Below are positions 36,366-41,933 of a DNA stretch of 41,933 bases, piece by piece. This stretch comes from Clostridia bacterium (GTDB lineage: Bacteria > Bacillota > Clostridia > Christensenellales > CAG-917), in contig JAKSOR010000006.1 of assembly GCA_024405515.1 (NCBI GenBank), positions 1 through 41,933 of the forward strand, read 5' to 3'. The position numbers were made by a program, and so were the translations under genes. The notes under the pieces were generated by a model. That model worked only from the letters and a program-made list of their open reading frames with translations. It was not told where the DNA came from and searched no databases. The first letter of the stretch is position 1; each line of letters begins with the position of its first letter.

Positions 36366-38588
36366 TTAAAAATCTTCCGGATTCTCTACTATTTTAAGCA
36401 AATTTATTGCAATTGTTAAAGAGAAAGTTTTTACTCCGAGCGATGGGAACTGAATTGTTACCTTTACATCCCCGTCAATTACCTGACTGGACAGAATTTT
36501 ACCGAGACCGAATTTCTTATGTTCAACAAGAACACCCGGTGCAAATTTCTGTGCATTTGCTTTTGCATTAAACTGAGTCTGAGCTTTTGTCTCAAGACCT
36601 TTATTAACAAGATTCTGAATCCTTTCTTGGAAAGGATTTGAAGGAGTCTGAGTATATACCTTTTTCGGCTGAGGCTGTTTCGGCAAATAACCTGGGAGTT
36701 CCATCTCATCCACGAATCTTGATTTCATAACCGGTTCTACCCTTCCGAACCTGAATCTCTGTTTGCAATATGTTACTACAAGGCGTTTTCTTGCTCTTGT
36801 AATAGCAACATACATAAGTCTTCTTTCTTCTTCATATGTATTTTCAATCGAAGCAAAATATGAAGGGAAAATATTCTCTTCAAGTGCCGGGAGGAAAACA
36901 TTATCGAATTCAAGACCTTTGACAGCATGAACCGTTGCAATGGTGACATATTCACTGTTATCCATATCGTCGGTGTCAGAAATCAAAGCTGTAGACTGAA
37001 GAAAATCGGAAATTGTATCCTCTTTGTTATCTTTTTCATAATGTTCGGCAGCAGTAACAAGTTCCTCAATATTCTCAAGTCTGTTAAGATCTTCTTCTTT
37101 GTTTGTCTTAAGGGCTGTCTCTATACCCGATTTCTTAAGCACATACTGCATAAACTCGGTAATAGACATGTATTTTGCCTTTTCCGTAAGGTCCTTGATT
37201 ATTTCAAGAACAGGAGAAAACTTGCTGATAAGTGCCTGCGGACATAAATCCTTATCGTTTAAGTAGTCATAAATTGAAATATTGTACGTACTTGAACCGA
37301 GGGATATCTGTTCTCTTGATTTGTCACCTATTTTTCTTGACGGGAACGTTGTTGCCCTTAAAAACGAGTCATTATCTTTATTGTTTACGGCGAGTCGGAC
37401 ATATGAGAGGAAATCTTTGATTTCCTTTCTTTCATAGAATTTTGTTCCGCCGAATATTCTGTATGGTATACCGTTAAGATTAAAATCTTCTTCAAACTGT
37501 CTTGAGATTGAATTGGTTCTCACAAGAATCGCACATTCACTGTATGGCACTCCTGACTGATGAAGCAGATACACCGCACGTGCAATCTTGGCCGACTCCT
37601 CTCTTTCATCACCTGCCTGATAAATTTCAATTCTTGATGAATCCTCAATATCGGTCCACAGAACCTTTTTGTTTCTGTTTCTGTTGTTTTTAATTACATT
37701 ATTTGCAGCGTCAAGAATAGATTTTGAACTCCTGTAATTCCTTTCAAGTTTGAAAACCTGTGTTCCAGGAAAATCATTCGGGAAGTCAAGAATATTATCG
37801 ATACAGGAGCCTCTCCAGCTGTAAATGGACTGATCCTCATCACCGACAACAAAAAGATTATGATGGTATGACTGAAGCAGTTTTACGAGCTGATACTGCA
37901 CTCTGTTTGTATCCTGAAACTCATCAACATGAATATACTCAAAACGTTTTGAATATTTTTCAAGAACATCAGGATACTCGGTAAAAAGAGTTATGGTTTT
38001 AATCAGAAGGTCATCAAAATCAAGAGCGTTGGACCTTCTGAGTTCATCCTCATACTTTCTGTAGAGATCACAGATTTTTCTTGCGTTACTATACCCATTG
38101 CGGATATTTTTGTAGTATTCTTCTGGAGAAAGGTTTTTGTTTTTTGCATCAGAAATACACCACAGAACATTTTTCTTAAGTTCTTTGTCATGGTCAGTTT
38201 CCTCTTCATCGTTTTCCGGATTCTTAATAAGTCTTGCAACCGTTCTTTCAGTCTCAGTTTCCGAATAAATTGTAAAATCTTTTGAATAGCCGAGTCTGTC
38301 AATTTCCATTCTCAGTATTTTGGCACACATTGAATGGAATGTACTTGCCCATACATCATCCGCTCCGAACAGTGAAATTCTTTCTTTCATTTCATTTGCC
38401 GCTTTGTTTGTAAATGTAATGGCAAGTATGTTATATGGCCTTACTCCCATCTCAATCAGGTGGCAGATTCTGGCAGTAAGAACACGCGTTTTACCTGAAC
38501 CTGCACCTGCTATGACAAGTACCGGACCCTCAGTTGCAGCTACTGCTTTCTGCTGCTCTGCATTCAGTTTGAAGTCTACATTTTCCAT
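36366..38588 (-). CDS. pcrA: ATP-dependent DNA helicase PcrA/UvrD
   Basis: Superfamily 1 helicase in repair and plasmid/rolling-circle replication. Walker A is AGAGSGKTRVLTARI, with LDFDDLL, VDEFQDTNRVQYQLV and VGDEDQSIYSWRGS; motif VI region TIATVHAVKGLEFDNVF and YVAITRARKRLVVTY follow, and a C-terminal Tudor-like segment HKKFGLGKIL. The frame is open to 38744, but the family N-terminus starts at the ATG at 38588 (MENVDFKLNAEQQKAV), giving 740 residues. A promoter puts the transcription start at or next to this ATG, so the mRNA seems leaderless. Confidence 0.96.
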   Translation of the reverse strand: MENVDFKLNAEQQKAVAATEGPVLVIAGAGSGKTRVLTARICHLIEMGVRPYNILAITFTNKAANEMKERISLFGADDVWASTFHSMCAKILRMEIDRLGYSKDFTIYSETETERTVARLIKNPENDEEETDHDKELKKNVLWCISDAKNKNLSPEEYYKNIRNGYSNARKICDLYRKYEDELRRSNALDFDDLLIKTITLFTEYPDVLEKYSKRFEYIHVDEFQDTNRVQYQLVKLLQSYHHNLFVVGDEDQSIYSWRGSCIDNILDFPNDFPGTQVFKLERNYRSSKSILDAANNVIKNNRNRNKKVLWTDIEDSSRIEIYQAGDEREESAKIARAVYLLHQSGVPYSECAILVRTNSISRQFEEDFNLNGIPYRIFGGTKFYERKEIKDFLSYVRLAVNNKDNDSFLRATTFPSRKIGDKSREQISLGSSTYNISIYDYLNDKDLCPQALISKFSPVLEIIKDLTEKAKYMSITEFMQYVLKKSGIETALKTNKEEDLNRLENIEELVTAAEHYEKDNKEDTISDFLQSTALISDTDDMDNSEYVTIATVHAVKGLEFDNVFLPALEENIFPSYFASIENTYEEERRLMYVAITRARKRLVVTYCKQRFRFGRVEPVMKSRFVDEMELPGYLPKQPQPKKVYTQTPSNPFQERIQNLVNKGLETKAQTQFNAKANAQKFAPGVLVEHKKFGLGKILSSQVIDGDVKVTIQFPSLGVKTFSLTIAINLLKIVENPEDF

Positions 38589-38595
38589 ACTAAAA

Positions 38596-38624
38596 ATTGT
38601 ACCATAATTCCGCTGAGATATCAA
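38596..38624 (-). promoter_or_regulatory. pcrA-ligA promoter, apparently leaderless
   Basis: Minus strand TTGATA (38624-38619), 17 bases, TACAAT (38601-38596); the pcrA ATG begins 8 bases after the -10 (38588). No Shine-Dalgarno sequence fits in that interval. Confidence 0.7.
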
Positions 38625-38793
38625 TTTTTCAGGCAGTTTTATTCCAGTAAAATAATGTACATTTTGTCTCCAAATTTTTCTTTTTGCTATTGTTTTATAC
38701 GCACGGGTGTGATAGACTAATAGTAAGTTGGATTTTTTAGGCATTTTTTATACCTTAAATTAACAAAAAAACAGTTTTATCGGAGCAAAAGAA

Positions 38794-40641
38794 ATGGAAG
38801 AAATGTTATTTTTTGATGCAGAAATCGTAGAAGATGACCCAGATGCACCTGTTGGCACTCTTATCAAACTTGGTGACAATGTAAAGAAAGAAGAACCTGC
38901 ACCTGCAGCAGCTGAAGAACCTGTTAACGAGGTAGCCGAAGAGACAGCAGAACAGGTACCTGAGGAAGAGCCTATTGAAGAAGCAGCTGAGGCAGAAGAA
39001 GCAGCACCTGAAGAGGAACCTGCAGCTGAAGAAATTGCTGAGGAAGAACCTGCACCGGCTGAAGAAGTCGCAGAAGACGAGCCTGCAGCTGATGACACTC
39101 CGGAAGAAAATATTGAAGAAGTACCTGTAGCCGAGGAAGCTCCAGCTGAAGAACCTGTTGTTGATGAAGAAATCGCACAGATTATTAGAGCAATGGCCGC
39201 TGAGGTCGCAGCTGAAGAAGCAGCCTACGCTGCAGCTAATGCACCTGTAGTTGAGGAAGCTCCTGTAGCTGAGGAAGTTCCTGCTGAAGAACCTGTTGCA
39301 GAAGAAGAGCCTGCACCGGCTGAAGAAGTTGCTGAGGAAGCACCGGCGCCTGTTGAAGAAGCAGCAGCAGAAGCACCAGCACCTGCAAACGAAGAGGAAA
39401 CAGAAGACGAATCCGAAGAAGATGAGGACGTTCCTGCAGCATTCCCTAACATGCGTTACAATAAGTCATTCACGGCAAGACTCACACTTGCTCCGAATGA
39501 AATCAAACAGTACTACAACGAACTCAAGAATGCACTTCTTTCATACAAGAAAGTTTCAAGCAGAATTTCCTGGGCTTGTGACAGCATTAACAACGGAAGA
39601 AAGAAACTCGCTGTTCTCAATGTAAAAGGTAAATCATTATATCTCTACCTCGCACTTGATGCAGCAGATTATGCTGATACTAAATACTCTGTAGTAAATG
39701 TTGAAACAAAGAAATATGAAGCAACACCATGTCTTTACAAAATCAAATCAGACCGTAAAGAAAAATGGGCACTTGAACTTATAAAGGATCTCGCCGAAAA
39801 AGCAGAACTTGCCGAAGGCAAAGAAAGCGCAGAGAACTTCATTCCTGAAAAGGCATCAGTAGAAGAACTCATTGATAAGGGTCTTATCAAATTAGTAGCA
39901 ATCAACGAGAAAGCAAGTGACGATGAAGCAGAAGCTCCGGCCCCTGCACCGGCTCAAGCTCCAGCACCTGCACCAGCAGAAAAACCGGCTGAAGAAGCTC
40001 ACAATATCAAGACATCTAAGATGTCTCTCAAGTCAGGAGAAGGATTACAGACTGAACTCAATGATACAAAATTCGAAGTTGAAAAGAAGAATTCAGTAAA
40101 AGTTGTCAAACCGAAGAAAGAATCTTCACCTGATGATATCTGGGCAGTTGCAGTAATTAATCCTGCAAAGAAAGCTGAACCAGTCAAGAAAGAAGAAAAA
40201 CCGGCTCCGGTAAAAGAAGAGACAAAGAAAGCACCGGCAAAGAAAGTAGTCAAGGAAGAAAAACCTGTAAAATCCGCCCCTGCAAAGAAAGAAGAACCAG
40301 TTAAGAAAGCTGATGATGATAAGAAAGTTGTAGGGAAATTCATCATTGAGCAGAACGAGGATATTTTCTTCTTCAGTCTCTATGCTAACAACGGACAGCT
40401 TCTCTACGAAAGCCGTGAATATGCAAGCAAGGCAAGCTGTAAGAGTGGTATCGAAACATTCAAGAAGAATATCGAGACATGTGATTACAGAATTGCACAG
40501 GATAAGAACAAGAACTGGAGATATATCTTCAGAAAAGGCAATTCTATTTATATCGGTGAATCATACAAATCAGAACAGTCTGCAACAAACAGTGCTGAAT
40601 CAACAAAGAGATTTGCCCTCATCAGTGATATTGTTGAATAA
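38794..40641 (+). CDS. Large E/A/P-rich protein with an uncharacterised central domain and a C-terminal DUF1508 pair
   Basis: 615 residues, function unknown. After a short ordered N-terminus (1-32), residues about 33-218 are acidic low-complexity sequence built from repeated EEPAPAEEV-like units. Residues about 220-350 are a folded, basic domain (KSFTARLTLAPNEIKQYYNELKN..., SRISWACDSINNGRKKLAVLN) seen in various Clostridia proteins. A second low-complexity stretch with A/P then K/E repeats follows. Residues 515-615 are a DUF1508 (YegP-like) domain made of two halves. No signal peptide or membrane helix. GGAG lies 9 bases before the ATG. The next gene repeats the DUF1508 domain almost exactly, so duplication and fusion are likely. 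Confidence 0.85.
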   Translation: MEEMLFFDAEIVEDDPDAPVGTLIKLGDNVKKEEPAPAAAEEPVNEVAEETAEQVPEEEPIEEAAEAEEAAPEEEPAAEEIAEEEPAPAEEVAEDEPAADDTPEENIEEVPVAEEAPAEEPVVDEEIAQIIRAMAAEVAAEEAAYAAANAPVVEEAPVAEEVPAEEPVAEEEPAPAEEVAEEAPAPVEEAAAEAPAPANEEETEDESEEDEDVPAAFPNMRYNKSFTARLTLAPNEIKQYYNELKNALLSYKKVSSRISWACDSINNGRKKLAVLNVKGKSLYLYLALDAADYADTKYSVVNVETKKYEATPCLYKIKSDRKEKWALELIKDLAEKAELAEGKESAENFIPEKASVEELIDKGLIKLVAINEKASDDEAEAPAPAPAQAPAPAPAEKPAEEAHNIKTSKMSLKSGEGLQTELNDTKFEVEKKNSVKVVKPKKESSPDDIWAVAVINPAKKAEPVKKEEKPAPVKEETKKAPAKKVVKEEKPVKSAPAKKEEPVKKADDDKKVVGKFIIEQNEDIFFFSLYANNGQLLYESREYASKASCKSGIETFKKNIETCDYRIAQDKNKNWRYIFRKGNSIYIGESYKSEQSATNSAESTKRFALISDIVE

Positions 40642-40711
40642 AACAACCGCCTTTTGGCGCTGAATAAAATAACAAAATAAATATATAAGTTGGAAAAAAG
40701 GAGAAAAAATT

Positions 40712-41050
40712 ATGGCAGAAGTAAAAGGTAAATTTATTATCGAATGTGTTTATGGTGATTTATTCCAGTTCTCACTCTATGCAAACAATGGTCAGCTTCT
40801 TTATGAAAGCCGTGAATACGCAAGCAAATCAAGCTGCGCAAGCGGTATTGAAACATTTAAGAAGAACCTTTTAGATGAAAAGACAAAGACACGTATCGAC
40901 AAAGATAAGAACGGAAACTATAAGTTCATCATCAAGAATGGTAACTCAATTTATGTTGGAGAATCATATAAGAGTGAACAGTCAGCTATCAACAGCGCAG
41001 AATCAACAAAGAGATTTGCTCAGATCAGCGACATTGTCGAAAACAAATAA
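40712..41050 (+). CDS. Stand-alone DUF1508 (YegP-like) protein
   Basis: 112 residues consisting of just the two-half DUF1508 domain: half one includes FSLYANNGQLLYESREYASK, half two KNGNSIYVGESYKSEQSA. The 20-residue block in half one is identical to that at the C-terminus of the upstream gene, and the overall match is close, so these are recent paralogues. DUF1508 function is unknown. AAGGAG sits 8 bases before the ATG, and a terminator follows. The 70-base gap to the upstream gene has only a weak hairpin, so co-transcription is likely. Confidence 0.9.
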   Translation: MAEVKGKFIIECVYGDLFQFSLYANNGQLLYESREYASKSSCASGIETFKKNLLDEKTKTRIDKDKNGNYKFIIKNGNSIYVGESYKSEQSAINSAESTKRFAQISDIVENK

Positions 41051-41073
41051 CTAGAACAATATAATCGTTCAGG

Positions 41074-41102
41074 CGCCTTGTTTTGCAAGGCGTTTTTATT
41101 TT
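41074..41102 (+). terminator. Terminator after the DUF1508 pair
   Basis: CGCCTTG-TTTTG-CAAGGCG (41074-41092), a 7-bp stem with a 5-base loop, followed by TTTTTATTTT. Confidence 0.88.
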
Positions 41103-41115
41103 CTTAATTTCACTA

Positions 41116-41143
41116 TTGACATGTCCTAATCACTAAATAATAA
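41116..41143 (+). promoter_or_regulatory. Promoter of the six-TM protein gene
   Basis: TTGACA (41116-41121), 16-base spacer, TAATAA (41138-41143); the -10 is weak. AAAGGAGG lies 7 bases before the ATG at 41176, a strong ribosome-binding site. Confidence 0.55.
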
Positions 41144-41175
41144 TTAAATCAGTAAATCAAAAGGAGGATCACATT

Positions 41176-41844
41176 ATGTGGTTTGGTGATGGAAGTCAAC
41201 AGTCATTAGACATCATTCATGAAGCTATGACACACGTCAGAGACGTGAATCATTTTAATTGGACATTTATCTTCATCCTTTGCTGTGTTGCTACTATTTA
41301 TACCTACGTCATTGTAAAAAAGGATTGGAAGACACTCATTGCAGGTATTTCACTCTATTCAGTACACTGGTTCTATGAAATCTGTAACGCACTTATCGCA
41401 GCATATTCGCCTCTTCATGCCCCACTCTGGACAGTAACTGTAGAGAGCACATCATTTATGCTTATGATAGGTGTATGCTGGGAATTATCTATGATGTTTT
41501 CAGTAGCAGGAATGCTCTCATACAAAGTAATTCAGGGAACACTTGAAAAAAATAGACTCACATATGAAAACTACAAAGGCACATGGGTAAAATTAATCGG
41601 AGCAATTATCTTTGCATTAGGTTTCTCATTCTGTGAAGTATTCCTTGCAACAACAAATGCATTCCAGTGGTATTATCCATGGTGGGGATTCTTAATGGTA
41701 TTCATCACAACATATGTACCATTCTTCCTTGCTTCTAACTTTGTACCAGATGCAAATCCTAAATTCCAGAAGATATTCCTCATCACACTTATCACAGTAA
41801 ATATTGTGTTATACGGAGTATTCGGTTCATTAAGAATAATTTAA
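41176..41844 (+). CDS. Six-helix membrane protein of unknown function
   Basis: 222 residues, not recognised. Hydrophobic segments at about 28-47, 53-77, 92-117, 136-159, 167-188 and 198-217 suggest six membrane helices; the N-terminus (1-27) is hydrophilic. Several polar residues lie inside or at the ends of helices (H64, E68, E90, C101-W102-E103, E154), which suggests an enzyme or transporter rather than a scaffold. Aromatic content is high (FQWYYPWWGF near 163-172). A strong ribosome-binding site and its own promoter support expression. No functional call can be made. Confidence 0.85.
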   Translation: MWFGDGSQQSLDIIHEAMTHVRDVNHFNWTFIFILCCVATIYTYVIVKKDWKTLIAGISLYSVHWFYEICNALIAAYSPLHAPLWTVTVESTSFMLMIGVCWELSMMFSVAGMLSYKVIQGTLEKNRLTYENYKGTWVKLIGAIIFALGFSFCEVFLATTNAFQWYYPWWGFLMVFITTYVPFFLASNFVPDANPKFQKIFLITLITVNIVLYGVFGSLRII

Positions 41845-41887
41845 AAAGATTGCGAATATCAAAAACAGTCTGGCAAAGTGATATGAT

Positions 41888-41929
41888 ACCTCCAAAGTGG
41901 ACACTTAAAAAAGTAAAAACTTTGGAGGT
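41888..41929 (+). mobile_element. Possible insertion-sequence end with a hairpin hiding a ribosome-binding site
   Basis: ACCTCCAAAGT (41888-41898) and ACTTTGGAGGT (41919-41929) form a perfect 11-bp inverted repeat around a 20-base loop containing TGGACACTT-like sequence, which resembles ends of some Clostridia IS elements. The right arm contains GGAGG followed by TTTTA at the window edge, as if a gene started just outside. Whether a transposase follows cannot be seen. Confidence 0.4.
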
Positions 41930-41933
41930 TTTA

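Noticed and set aside
38589..38744. A 52-residue N-terminal extension of PcrA
   Set aside because: The extension is not family-like and spans the promoter; the family start at 38588 is clear.
38760..39452. Long antisense reading frames rich in S/A/G or L/Q opposite the acidic protein
   Set aside because: They are by-products of the low-complexity GAA/GCA-rich coding strand and have no start signals of their own.
40648..40661. Hairpin between the two DUF1508 genes as a terminator
   Set aside because: The stem is only 4-5 bp and no T-run follows; the two genes are probably co-transcribed.

Overview
The window is A+T-rich chromosomal DNA from a member of the Firmicutes, most likely class Clostridia and probably an anaerobic Oscillospiraceae/Ruminococcaceae-type lineage. 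The evidence is the gene order, the cmk-plsC fusion next to ispH, the NrdR/ArgR(AhrC)/YloU/FakA/OapA gene set, and a zinc-ribbon form of ribosomal protein bL28. Nearly all genes are core housekeeping genes, and most lie on the minus strand in tightly packed operons with 1- or 4-base start/stop overlaps. No rRNA, tRNA, CRISPR array or complete mobile element was seen.

Layout, left to right. (1) 1-4577: rluB, surE, a BaiN/HI0933-type flavoprotein, a cytidylate kinase-acyltransferase fusion and the start of ispH, all minus strand. (2) 4688-7780: a COG2509 flavoprotein with scpA and scpB (condensin partners). (3) 7802-13421: a stripped-down division cluster, mraZ, rsmH, an unrecognised single-TM protein in the usual ftsL slot, ftsA and ftsZ (with a long acidic N-terminal extension), followed by nrdR under its own NrdR-box promoter. 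(4) 13514-14508: a 17-bp direct repeat pair and a plus-strand metallophosphoesterase. (5) 14526-19713: recN, argR, nadK, tlyA, the membrane protein OapA and, directly upstream of it, a 577-nt structured region that I identify as OLE RNA. A perfect-consensus promoter between nadK and tlyA drives a 38-residue membrane microprotein, apparently without a leader. (6) 19715-38624: recG, fakA/yloV, yloU, divergent rpmB, rpe, rsgA, rlmN, rsmB, fmt, def, priA, coaBC, rpoZ, gmk, yicC, ligA and pcrA. (7) 38794-41933: a plus-strand accessory region with a 615-residue E/A/P-rich DUF1508 protein, a stand-alone DUF1508 paralogue, a six-TM protein of unknown function, and a hairpin at the window edge that may be the end of an insertion sequence.

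The most notable item is the OLE RNA/OapA locus. OLE is one of the largest and most structured bacterial noncoding RNAs. It works with OapA at the membrane and has been linked to Mg2+, cold and alcohol stress. Its placement before oapA, tlyA, nadK, argR and recN matches the context known for this RNA. A second theme is absence: the places where spore-forming relatives carry spoIIGA-sigE-sigG (after ftsZ), spmA-spmB-dacB (near scpB-rluB), spoIVB-spo0A (after recN), prkC-prpC (between rlmN and rsgA) and remA (between yicC and gmk) are all empty, suggesting a lineage that does not sporulate. All functional statements rest on reading motifs and gene order; no database search was run.
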